Assembly (NCBI GenBank): GCA_945861415.1
Contig: CAMAUV010000013.1
Span: 1 to 64,000, forward strand
Length of the DNA: 64,000 nucleotides
Reading direction: 5' to 3'
DNA from: Akkermansia muciniphila
GTDB taxonomy: Bacteria; Verrucomicrobiota; Verrucomicrobiia; Verrucomicrobiales; V1-33
A model generated the notes under the pieces. That model made no database searches. It saw only the letters and a list, made by a program, of their open reading frames with translations, and was not told where the DNA came from. Positions 56,432 through 64,000 of the stretch are shown here, piece after piece; position 1 is the stretch's first letter; every line of letters begins with the position of its first letter. The position numbers were made by a program, and so were the translations under genes.

Positions 56432-57091
56432 TCAACTTGCCGCGTGCAGACCTCTCAGGTGATCCAGTTCGACTCCCGCCAGCGTTTCCAGCATGCCTGC
56501 TGCGCCCGAGAAGTCAGAGCCGCGCGTGACCGGACTGGGCACGATAACACAAGGAGCGCCAGCGGCCCGGGCAGCCCGCAGGCCATTCGCGGAGTCCTCC
56601 AGCACAAGAGTTTCTCCGGGGGCAAGGCTGAGCCCCTCCGCAGCGGCGAGGAATAAATCCGGCGATGGCTTGGCTTGCCTTACGTTATCTCGGGTGCGGA
56701 TCAAAGAAAAGGCATCCCGCAGTCCTACCCGGTCAAGCCATGAAAAAACGTGACTGTTCTGGCTGCTGCTGGCCACCGCGCATGGAATGCCCGCGCGGTC
56801 CGCCGCCAACAGAAGTTCCCGCACTCCGGGCAGGGTACCCAGCCCCTGCTGTAGTTCGCGGATGCGTTCATCCTTCCGGGGCAGGACCTCATCCCATTTC
56901 ACAGGCCCGCCGGTCAGTTCCTCCAGAGCAGCCATCGGATCGTAGTGACCAAAAGTGCTGCCCACGCACTGGACGTAGGTCTCCAGCGGCAGATCATGCC
57001 CATGGTGGAGGTAAATTTCCCGCCATGCTACGTAGATGGCGGATTCCGTATCCACGATGAGTCCGTCGAAATCAAAAACGATAGCGCGCAT
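56432..57091 (-). CDS. HAD-superfamily phosphatase (beta-phosphoglucomutase-like)
   Basis: A 219-residue HAD hydrolase. Motif I is IVFDFDGLIVDTESAIYVAW (nucleophile Asp in D-F-D-G), motif II is CAVASSSQNSH (Ser/Thr in S-S-S), motif III the KPSPDLF segment (AKPSPDLFLAAAEGL) and motif IV is VLEDSANGLRAARAAG. The helical cap between motifs I and II has the pattern of the phosphoglucomutase/phosphatase subgroup. It may act on a sugar phosphate, glycolate phosphate or similar metabolite. ATG 57091 directly precedes the first motif. The acpP gene lies upstream on the same strand. Confidence 0.92.
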   Translation of the reverse strand: MRAIVFDFDGLIVDTESAIYVAWREIYLHHGHDLPLETYVQCVGSTFGHYDPMAALEELTGGPVKWDEVLPRKDERIRELQQGLGTLPGVRELLLAADRAGIPCAVASSSQNSHVFSWLDRVGLRDAFSLIRTRDNVRQAKPSPDLFLAAAEGLSLAPGETLVLEDSANGLRAARAAGAPCVIVPSPVTRGSDFSGAAGMLETLAGVELDHLRGLHAAS

Positions 57092-57123
57092 AAACTGAAT
57101 TAGAGGTCTGGAAACAGGGAGAC

Positions 57124-57157
57124 AAAAAAGCGCGCCCGGAAGTCCGGACGCGCTTTC
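57124..57157 (-). terminator. Rho-independent terminator after acpP
   Basis: On the minus strand AAAGCGCG and CGCGCTTT, interrupted by one mismatch, enclose CCGG-ACTT-CCGG, and the stem ends in CGCGCTTTTTT. It is 30 bases past the acpP stop. Confidence 0.88.
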
Positions 57158-57186
57158 CTGAAACTTGATCGTGAAGCCGGCCCGGA

Positions 57187-57432
57187 TCAGGACTGACTGT
57201 GTTCTTCGACGTAGGCAACCACGTCGCCCACCGCTTGAAGCTTCTCGGCCTCTTCGTCCGGCACTTCGATGGAGAATTCCTCTTCAAACGCCATAACGAG
57301 TTCCACTGTGTCGAGTGAATCGGCTCCAAGGTCTTCGATGAAACGGGCTTCCTTCGTGACCTGATCGGCATTTACGCCGAGTTGATCAACGATGATGTCA
57401 CGAACTTTGTCTTCGATGGATTTATCTGACAT
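57187..57432 (-). CDS. acpP: Acyl carrier protein
   Basis: The small acidic carrier for fatty acid and lipid A acyl chains. The 81 residues begin [20 protein letters not shown] and hold the phosphopantetheine site [12 protein letters not shown] with S39. The C-terminal [20 protein letters not shown] is the conserved helix. It ends in a terminator of its own. Most bacteria have acpP next to fabF or fabG; here it is alone. The start is chosen at ATG 57432 because the upstream extension is not ACP-like. It supplies acyl chains to the lipid A pathway represented here by lpxI and lpxB. Confidence 0.97.
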   Translation of the reverse strand: MSDKSIEDKVRDIIVDQLGVNADQVTKEARFIEDLGADSLDTVELVMAFEEEFSIEVPDEEAEKLQAVGDVVAYVEEHSQS

Positions 57433-57564
57433 AATTAACGAGGTGGTCTGGGTTAAATTTGGTCGTGCCAGTAATCGCCCGATTCTGGAATGCAACTAGA
57501 TTATCACCGGGGTGAAATGACGAGGCCGGCAGGCCAAAATCCGGAGGGCGGCGTGACCCCGAAG

Positions 57565-58950
57565 TCAATCTCCGCCCTTTTGATAATCGAACTCCGCGGG
57601 CTCCGGATTGGGGCTGGAGAGGGCACAGCGGTCCCCGTGCAAGGCCTGCTCTTCCTCCATCAGGGTCGTGAGTCGCTTCACTTCGGCAGTACGGGCCGGA
57701 TCTGCAGCCAGGTCTTTCATTTCCCAAGGGTCGGACTTTAGATCGAAAAGCTGCATCCGGTTGATCTTCGGATAAAGGATGAGTTTCCAGCGATCATCGC
57801 GAATGGCCCGCTGCACCTGACGGTAGGCTGTGAGCACGCGGGTCCGGTGACCTTCCGCACGGCCGGCCAGCACGGCATTAAATGACTTTCCCTCACTGCC
57901 CTGCGCCGGTGCAATACCGCACTTTTCACCGAGCGTGGGGAAAATATCCAGCAGGTAGCACATGGCATCCGATTTCATGCCCTCCCGCACTCCCGGCCCG
58001 GCCATGACCAGCGGCACACGCATGGAATGATCATAGAGATTTTGTTTTCCGAAAAGCCCGTGGCTGCCAATGGCCAGCCCATGGTCGCTGGTGAAGACCA
58101 CGATGGTATTGTCCGCATGACCGGCCTCCTTCAGTCCATCGAGGATGCGGCCGATCTGCTGGTCCATGTATTCGATGGCGGCACTGTAATCGGCGAGGTG
58201 CTGTTGCACGATCTCCGGCGTGCGCGGCCACGGCGCGAGTTTCTCGTCGCGCACGCGCATCTCGCCGTTGGAAAAGGGATGCACCGGCAGGAAGTTCGCA
58301 GGCACGGGCGGCTTATGCGCGTTCCAGTGCTCGTGAAACGGTTTCGGGGCGACTTTAGGATCGTGCGGCGCGTTGAAAGAGACGTAACACAGGAAGGGTT
58401 TTTCTTTCGGCTGCGCCTTGAGGAAACCAATGGCGCTGTCTGCAAAGAGCTTCACGCAATGCTCGCCCGCGGGTCTTTTGTTTTCCAGCGCGCGGGCAGC
58501 CGAGAAGTCCTGCAGGAGAGCGGAGTAAGGATCCGTCATTCCACCCAGAAAAATAGCGCGGCCCTGCTGGAAAATGCGGCGCACCGATTCCCTGCCATTG
58601 TGCCACTTGCCGGTGATAAAGGTCGAATACCCCGATGCCGAAAAGGCCTCGGGCCATGTTGGCTGCCGCCCAAGCTGCTCCTCAATTCGCCAAAGAGTCC
58701 TCCCGGACATCAGCATCGCACGGGACGGCACGCACACAGCGCCCTGAGTCGACCCCATGCAGTAGGCCCGGGTGAACGTGGTGCCCCGCGCCACCAGTTT
58801 GTCGATGGATGGCGTACGCACGTGCACATTTCCCAGCGCAGCGATGGTATCGGCGCGCTGGTCATCGCTGAAGAGAAAGAGAATATTCGGCGGGACGGCA
58901 GCGGCCGGAAGGACCTGTGAGATAAGAAGCAGAAGAACGAAGCGATACAT
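57565..58950 (-). CDS. Formylglycine-dependent sulfatase (secreted)
   Basis: A 461-residue sulfatase of the alkaline-phosphatase superfamily. Signal peptide: MYRFVLLLLISQVLPAAAVP. PNILFLFSDDQRADT contains the metal-binding D29-D30. GAVCVPSRAMLMSGR has C73 in C-x-P-S-R, converted to formylglycine by an anaerobic or aerobic maturase that is not in the window. Later motifs are TGKWHNGRE, VVFTSDHGLAIGSHGLFGKQ and a Lys/His-containing C-terminal part. Such sulfatases are numerous in Verrucomicrobia and remove sulfate from algal or mucin polysaccharides. ATG 58950 is the signal-peptide start. The substrate is unknown. Confidence 0.95.
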   Translation of the reverse strand: MYRFVLLLLISQVLPAAAVPPNILFLFSDDQRADTIAALGNVHVRTPSIDKLVARGTTFTRAYCMGSTQGAVCVPSRAMLMSGRTLWRIEEQLGRQPTWPEAFSASGYSTFITGKWHNGRESVRRIFQQGRAIFLGGMTDPYSALLQDFSAARALENKRPAGEHCVKLFADSAIGFLKAQPKEKPFLCYVSFNAPHDPKVAPKPFHEHWNAHKPPVPANFLPVHPFSNGEMRVRDEKLAPWPRTPEIVQQHLADYSAAIEYMDQQIGRILDGLKEAGHADNTIVVFTSDHGLAIGSHGLFGKQNLYDHSMRVPLVMAGPGVREGMKSDAMCYLLDIFPTLGEKCGIAPAQGSEGKSFNAVLAGRAEGHRTRVLTAYRQVQRAIRDDRWKLILYPKINRMQLFDLKSDPWEMKDLAADPARTAEVKRLTTLMEEEQALHGDRCALSSPNPEPAEFDYQKGGD

Positions 58951-59084
58951 GCAGTAGTGGGTTTCTGATCGCCCCATGTGGCCGCAAATCGAAAACGGAA
59001 CACGAAATTACCCCCGCGCCTGCGGTGGCGGGAGAAACGGGACGCTGCACTTGTCAGTCGGTCTTCCCGCGCAGAGGTCGGGGC

Positions 59085-59978
59085 ATGGACCAGACATCAG
59101 CGACAGCGCTCACACGGAGAGGACTGGCAGCGGGCATCACGGCATTCACTCTTTGGGGCCTGTTTCCCGGCTATTGGAAGACCATCCACTGGCTGGACGC
59201 ATGGGAAACCGTAGCCCTGCGCGCACTACTGACTATTCCTGTGCTGACAGTCATCCTGCTGGCGCGGCACCGCCTCGGTGCGGTGCTGACAGCACTGAAG
59301 AGCTGGAGAGTGACGGGACTTCACGTCATCACTGCGGCCCTGCTAGCGGGCAACTGGCTGACGTTCATCTGGGCCACGCAAAACGAGCGCATCGTCGAGG
59401 CAAGTCTCGGCTACTTTCTGACACCGCTAGCCAACGTGCTGCTGGGGTTCCTGTTTCTCGGAGAACGGCTCCGCAAAGGACAGAAAGTGGCGTTTGCACT
59501 AGCGGTGGCCGGAGTAGCGCTGCAGGTGGCCGCCGTCGGCAGTCTGCCATGGGTGGCGCTGGTCCTTTGCGGCACTTTTTCCCTTTATGGATTCCTGCGG
59601 AAAAAATCGTCACTGGATTCACTGGAAGGGCTGGCCGTGGAATCCGTTGCTGCCCTACCCGTGGCGCTGTGGTTTTTGTCGAGTCATCCGGCAGGACATT
59701 TGGCTGAAGGAGCCTTTGAATGGAGCATGGTGCTCAGTATGGGTATCGTGACAGCCGTGCCGCTGCTGGGTTTTGCCACCGCAGCGAGACTGCTGCCCAT
59801 GGCCGTGCTAGGTATCCTGCAGTTCATAGCCCCCAGCCTACAGTTCCTGATCGGCTGGCTCGCATACAGCGAACCCGTCTCGCCCCTGCGGCTTGCCAGT
59901 TTTGCCGTCATCTGGGCGGGTCTGGCGGTGTTCACTGCGGAGGCATGGAAAACCTCGGCAGCAACACGCAAAAGTTGA
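59085..59978 (+). CDS. RarD/EamA-family permease
   Basis: A 297-residue integral membrane protein of the drug/metabolite transporter (DMT) superfamily, RarD branch. It shows ten hydrophobic helices; diagnostic are GITAFTLWGLFPGYWKTIHW, ERIVEASLGYFLTPLANVLL and FSLYGFLRKKSSLDSLEGLA, the RarD segment Y-G-x-x-R-K. ILQFIAPSLQFLIGWLAYSE is the second EamA motif. RarD-like proteins were linked to chloramphenicol sensitivity, but their natural substrate is unclear. ATG 59085 was chosen because the family starts near there. Convergent with the following symporter gene. Confidence 0.9.
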   Translation: MDQTSATALTRRGLAAGITAFTLWGLFPGYWKTIHWLDAWETVALRALLTIPVLTVILLARHRLGAVLTALKSWRVTGLHVITAALLAGNWLTFIWATQNERIVEASLGYFLTPLANVLLGFLFLGERLRKGQKVAFALAVAGVALQVAAVGSLPWVALVLCGTFSLYGFLRKKSSLDSLEGLAVESVAALPVALWFLSSHPAGHLAEGAFEWSMVLSMGIVTAVPLLGFATAARLLPMAVLGILQFIAPSLQFLIGWLAYSEPVSPLRLASFAVIWAGLAVFTAEAWKTSAATRKS

Positions 59979-60015
59979 TTCAGGAGAATCCCTCCAGTCT
60001 AGTCCGTCCGTCCGC

Positions 60016-61533
60016 TCAGCCGTCTTTCGCATCAATTTGCCGGGCGTGATCAAGGAAGTCGTCATACTCCTTCTTAATGACCGGGAGCAGGAAATAGACA
60101 CCGATGAGGTTCGGGATGCTCATGGCGAAAAGCGAGGCATCTGAGAAGTCCATGGCGTTGCCCAGCGAGGCGGCTGAGCCGACGACAATGAAGCCGAGGA
60201 AGATGAGCTTGTAGGTCCACTGGGATTTATGGCTGCGGCCGAAGATATACTGCCATGACTGCATCCCGTAGTAGCTCCATGTGATGAGTGTAGAGAAGGC
60301 AAACAGGAACACACTGAGGAACAGGATATACTTGAAGGAACTGTGGATGGTGCTGAAGGCACTCGAAGCCATGGCCACGCCCGGATTGGCGAAGTCGCCG
60401 GAGGGAGGAGTGATATTCCCGGTGACCACGAGCACCAACCCCGTCATGGTGCAAATGATGACGGTATCCACGAAAGGCTCCAGCAGGGCCACGATGCCCT
60501 CGCTGGCGGGCTTGGAGGTTTTCGCCGCCGCGTGAGCGATGGGCGCGGAACCAATACCCGCTTCGTTGGAGAACGTCGCGCGCCTCATGCCCCAGATAAA
60601 AGCCACCAGCAGCCCACCGGTAGTGCCTGCCTTCCATGTGAAGGCTTCCGAAACAATGAGGTTGATCGCCTTTGGAATTTCCGTCACATTAAATCCAAGC
60701 ACCAGCAGGCTGGAAAGCACGTAAATAAGGCACATGCCGGGCACCAGCTTCCCCGTCACTTTGGCGATTCCTTTGATGCCGCCAATAATGACGAGGCCCG
60801 TGAGAACCGCCATGGCGGCACCGAATATCCACTTATTGTTGTCCACGAAGCCGCCTTTTCCACCGGTGATCTCAACCAACTGGGCAACGGTTTGATTCAC
60901 CTGAAAAATGTTCCCTCCGCCGAATGACGCGAACACACAACAGATAGCGAAAAAGAAAGCGAGAACGGCTCCCAAATTGCCAAAACCGCGCTCGTGGAAA
61001 CCCTTCTGAAGATAATACATCGCCCCGCCGTGAACAGTACCGTTTTTGTCAATCTCCCGGTATTTCACGCCCAACGTGCATTCAGCAAACTTCGTCGTCA
61101 TCCCGATAAAACCGCTTACAAAGAGCCAGAAAATGACCCCCGGCCCACCCTTGGAGACACCGATGGCCACGCCTGCGATATTGCCCAATCCTACCGTGCC
61201 GGACACCGCGGCGGCCAGCGCCTGGAAATGAGTCACCTCTCCCGGGTCATTCGGGTGGCTGTATTTTCCCCTAACTGTGCGGATGGCCAGTGGAATGGAA
61301 CGGATGTTCACAAAGCGGAAGTAGACAGTCAAGATGATACCCGCGGCAGCCAGCCAAAACACCACCCACGGGACCTCCACCCCGTTGATCGTCACCGACC
61401 GCATGATGGTGGCGTTGGCAAAATCGACCAACGGGGCAAAAGCGCTATCGATTGTCTCGTCGATATTCTCCGCTCGGGACACTGGGGCACTTGCGAGGAG
61501 GCAGAACGAAAGGAGAAGGAATCTGGCAGTCAT
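60016..61533 (-). CDS. Alanine/glycine:sodium symporter (AGCS family)
   Basis: A 505-residue sodium-coupled amino-acid transporter. A signal-like first segment (MTARFLLLSFCLLASAPVSR, then A-E-N) precedes the family body. The AGCS signature region is FQALAAAVSGTVGLGNIAGV and AIGVSKGGPGVIFWLFVSGF, followed by FAECTLGVKYREIDKNGTVH. FSNEAGIGSAPIAHAAAKTS is the second signature. It should import alanine or glycine with sodium across the inner membrane. The first-helix signal peptide is a feature seen in several verrucomicrobial homologs. ATG 61533 was taken. Confidence 0.93.
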   Translation of the reverse strand: MTARFLLLSFCLLASAPVSRAENIDETIDSAFAPLVDFANATIMRSVTINGVEVPWVVFWLAAAGIILTVYFRFVNIRSIPLAIRTVRGKYSHPNDPGEVTHFQALAAAVSGTVGLGNIAGVAIGVSKGGPGVIFWLFVSGFIGMTTKFAECTLGVKYREIDKNGTVHGGAMYYLQKGFHERGFGNLGAVLAFFFAICCVFASFGGGNIFQVNQTVAQLVEITGGKGGFVDNNKWIFGAAMAVLTGLVIIGGIKGIAKVTGKLVPGMCLIYVLSSLLVLGFNVTEIPKAINLIVSEAFTWKAGTTGGLLVAFIWGMRRATFSNEAGIGSAPIAHAAAKTSKPASEGIVALLEPFVDTVIICTMTGLVLVVTGNITPPSGDFANPGVAMASSAFSTIHSSFKYILFLSVFLFAFSTLITWSYYGMQSWQYIFGRSHKSQWTYKLIFLGFIVVGSAASLGNAMDFSDASLFAMSIPNLIGVYFLLPVIKKEYDDFLDHARQIDAKDG

Positions 61534-61682
61534 GGTCGTATTAAACCCCGTTCCTAAACCGTGCCAGACCAATTGGCACGCGATTTTTCATTATGTGGGC
61601 GGACGGAATTGCGGAACCGCCCGAGCCCCTCAATTCGGAACCAAATACCGAAGCCGACGAGGCACTTCCAAAAGGGACCGGG

Positions 61683-63992
61683 CTAATTGCCGGCTTTTTT
61701 GCCATCGCCCCGGCGCTTCTGAAACGGCTGGCTTTCTGAGATGCCAAGAATCAGGCTCTGGAAGGAATTAACCTCTCTTGCCATGCTTGCCAGCACTGCG
61801 TCCACAGCGGGGCGGTCATAAGGCTCAATCCCGCGGCCAAGGGCATAGGTCATCATCTTCTTCACAATGTTCCGCAGCAGAGTGTCCCGGCGGTCGGCAA
61901 GGAATATGCTGGCGAGGTCTTGCGCTCCGGTGAATTTCTGGCCGGTGGTCAGTTGACCGCTCGTATCAATTGGGAAGCTACCGTCCGTGTCCCGCCATTT
62001 GCCGATGGCATTGAAGTTCTCTAGGGCAAAGCCCAGAGGGTCGATGAGGCTGTGGCAGCCCGCACAGCCGGGTTTGGTGCGATGGGCTTCCAATCGCTGG
62101 CGCACCGAGGCTGTGGACTCCACTTTCTCCCCCTCCTCCAGCGTCGGCACGTTCGGAGGTGGCGGCGGCGCAGTGATGCCGAGGATGTTTTCCAGCAGCC
62201 ACTTTCCGCGCTTCACTGGGCTGGTGCGGATGCTGTCACTGGTCAGGGTGAGCATGCTGGCGTGGGTCAGAATACCACGGCGGTTGGTGGACGGGTCCAG
62301 CTTGACCAGCCGAAAGTTGTCACCCTGCACTCCAGGAATGCCATAGAACTTCGCCATGATCTCATTCAGGAAGGTGTAGTCCGCACTCAGCAGTTCCGTC
62401 ACCGGGCGGTTTTGCTGCAACAGGTGCCAAAAGAGTTCCTCGGTTTCCCGCTTCATGGCGGAGCGCAACTCCGGGGTAAATTCCGGGAACCTCTGCTCAT
62501 TAGGGGCAACTACATTCAGCGTGCGCAGTTCCAGCCACTGCCCGCCGAAGTTTTCAGGCAGGGCGCGCGCCTTTGGATCCTTCAGCATCCTAAGAACCTG
62601 ATCCTTCAAGTTCGCACGCAATTGATTGCGGAACGCGAGCGAGAGCAGTTCATCGTCTGGCATCGAACTCCAGAGCCAGAAGCTCAGACGGGAGGCGAGC
62701 GCATACTCGGAAATTTCCACCACCTTCTGCGGATTGTCCGCCTGCTCCTGCCATTCAATACGGTAGAGAAAATAAGGCGAGACCATCACGGCCTTCATGG
62801 TAATGCGCAGCGAGTCGCGCCATGATTCGCCCTCCTTCTGCGCCCCTTTATATATGGTGAGCAACCGGTCCAGTTCCGCGGGAAGGGCCGCGCGGCGAAA
62901 TGCCCGGTTGATGAACTGCTGGAGAATGGCCCGTGCCCCGGCCTCAGTCTCCCCGGCATTTTCCGCCGCACTAAAAATCTTCTGCGCTGTTGGATTAAGA
63001 GGAAGTGGCAGTAACTTCAGCGGGCCCTCCACCTCTAGCTCGAGAATGTAAACGTTCCGGTCTCTTTTGCTGGCGTCCGGGTTCTTCCCATCGTAAAAAT
63101 CATTCAGGAACGCCGCTCCCAGCCGGTGCACGCCTTTAGTCAGGTTCACCTGCACCTCCAGCGTCTGCGGCTTCCCAGAACCTATGGCCTTCACCTCCTC
63201 CTGCTTCACGCTCTTGTCGCCCTGCCGCAGTTCCAACTTGGGCAGCTCCGAACCCGCCTGATCTCCCCATGCCTTGACCCGCAGCAAGTATTCCCCCTCC
63301 AAAGGGGCGGAGTATTCCGTGTGCGTCTCGCCGCTAGAGAGCAGCAACCACGCGTCCTTCGCCGGCAGGCCATCGCCTTGAAGGTTGCGTCCGACCACGG
63401 TGGTCTTCTCCGGCTTCGGTCGGCCGGGCGGAATGGCCTCCATCAGCACACGGTCTGCGGCAATTAGATACCGCTCCATGAGGATGGGCGGCAGTGAAAG
63501 CACGTCCCCAATGTTGTCGAATCCGTATCCCGTATCATCCTCGGGGAATTCATCCGCGGGACGTGAGGCCACGCCGAGAAGATCCCGCACAGTATTGTTA
63601 TATTCCACCCGGTTCAGACGCCGGATGGTCACACGGCCGGGGTCCGGATTGGCTGGGTCTATGGGGTTGAGTAGATTGTCCAGCCACGACACGAGCATTT
63701 CCCGTTCCTGCTTGGTGGGTTGGGTCTTTTTGTCGTGCGGCGGCATGGTCCATTGCTCCACATGAAACATGGCGCCGGCCCAGAGTTTCCGGTTCTGAAG
63801 GATGGCCGCTTCATTCTGATCCCCATCCAGAGTGACATCCCCCTTCTTTTCGCCGTCTGCGTGGCAGTCCCAGCAGTATTTTTCAAGCACCGGACGAATG
63901 TCCCCCGCGAAAGTCTTTGGACTGGACTGCGCCGCCGCCTCCCCGGCAAGGAGTGTAGAGCAAAGAAGCAAAGTGAAGCGGCGCAGAATCAT
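61683..63992 (-). CDS. Planctomycete-type cytochrome protein with DUF1587/DUF1592/DUF1588/DUF1585
   Basis: A 769-residue exported protein, signal peptide MILRRFTLLLCSTLLAGEAA. An N-terminal heme site is CWDCH (residues 40-44) in a planctomycete cytochrome-C-like domain. Then come the DUF1587 motif (TIRRLNRVEYNNTVRDLLGV), the DUF1595/DUF1592 region (FINRAFRRAALPAELDRLLT, and YALASRLSFWLWSSMPDDEL), DUF1588 with a second site CAGCH (near residue 643), and the DUF1585 end. This set is the usual architecture in PVC bacteria, where the gene is normally followed by a DUF1552 or DUF1501 gene. Here the next gene on this strand is the AGCS symporter, so the partner is missing in the window. The start is 8 bases from the window edge. 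Confidence 0.94.
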   Translation of the reverse strand: MILRRFTLLLCSTLLAGEAAAQSSPKTFAGDIRPVLEKYCWDCHADGEKKGDVTLDGDQNEAAILQNRKLWAGAMFHVEQWTMPPHDKKTQPTKQEREMLVSWLDNLLNPIDPANPDPGRVTIRRLNRVEYNNTVRDLLGVASRPADEFPEDDTGYGFDNIGDVLSLPPILMERYLIAADRVLMEAIPPGRPKPEKTTVVGRNLQGDGLPAKDAWLLLSSGETHTEYSAPLEGEYLLRVKAWGDQAGSELPKLELRQGDKSVKQEEVKAIGSGKPQTLEVQVNLTKGVHRLGAAFLNDFYDGKNPDASKRDRNVYILELEVEGPLKLLPLPLNPTAQKIFSAAENAGETEAGARAILQQFINRAFRRAALPAELDRLLTIYKGAQKEGESWRDSLRITMKAVMVSPYFLYRIEWQEQADNPQKVVEISEYALASRLSFWLWSSMPDDELLSLAFRNQLRANLKDQVLRMLKDPKARALPENFGGQWLELRTLNVVAPNEQRFPEFTPELRSAMKRETEELFWHLLQQNRPVTELLSADYTFLNEIMAKFYGIPGVQGDNFRLVKLDPSTNRRGILTHASMLTLTSDSIRTSPVKRGKWLLENILGITAPPPPPNVPTLEEGEKVESTASVRQRLEAHRTKPGCAGCHSLIDPLGFALENFNAIGKWRDTDGSFPIDTSGQLTTGQKFTGAQDLASIFLADRRDTLLRNIVKKMMTYALGRGIEPYDRPAVDAVLASMAREVNSFQSLILGISESQPFQKRRGDGKKAGN

Positions 63993-64000
63993 GTCACGAA

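Overview
The window looks like a chromosomal segment of a Verrucomicrobiota bacterium (class Verrucomicrobiae or a close relative). The best marker is a 52-residue protein at 39405-39563 that matches the small basic protein family known from Chlamydiae and Verrucomicrobia. Supporting signs are a planctomycete-type DUF1587/DUF1592-family cytochrome, a formylglycine sulfatase, a Gfo/Idh/MocA oxidoreductase with a TAT signal, ThuA and DUF7133-type secreted proteins, LTD/CotH secreted giants, and lipid A genes (lpxI, lpxB).

Layout. 1-150: tail of an IS3-family transposase. 248-5300: small lipoprotein, cyclic-nucleotide-binding-domain protein, TAT oxidoreductase, the RNase P RNA gene (minus strand, 3336-3727), a SMUG-type uracil-DNA glycosylase and several gene remnants. 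5305-13227: nadE, tyrS, a frameshifted von Willebrand lipoprotein, and thiC behind a TPP riboswitch. 13239-13789: two dead genes (C5 DNA methyltransferase, SnoaL-like). 13839-19493: ATP-grasp ligase, hrpB, gnd. 19693-28412: a co-directional block of four secreted proteins (SGNH esterase, five-heme PA14 cytochrome, beta-propeller, ThuA-like) that may form an extracytoplasmic carbohydrate-oxidising module. 28492-37199: opcA, an ECF sigma factor with a membrane and Spy-like extension, holA, lpxI, glcD-like oxidase, tlyA, nadK. 37202-47824: an alpha/beta-hydrolase/SGNH fusion, the small basic protein, an RsuA-family pseudouridine synthase, peroxiredoxin, OPT transporter, Dabb protein, coiled-coil secreted protein, hisG, lpxB, with three broken secreted-protein genes between them. 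47954-63992: a 1545-residue LTD/CotH protein, a secreted double-psi-barrel-like protein, an MFS transporter, a dead sigma factor, HAD hydrolase, acpP, sulfatase, RarD-like permease, an alanine:sodium symporter and the DUF1592 cytochrome.

The most unusual property is the number of decayed genes: about a dozen remnants, several of them keeping one reading frame but carrying one or two in-frame stops (TGA, TAG and TAA all occur). This points to point-mutation decay, not to sequencing indels or a recoded stop. No CRISPR array, tRNA, rRNA or intact mobile element was found.
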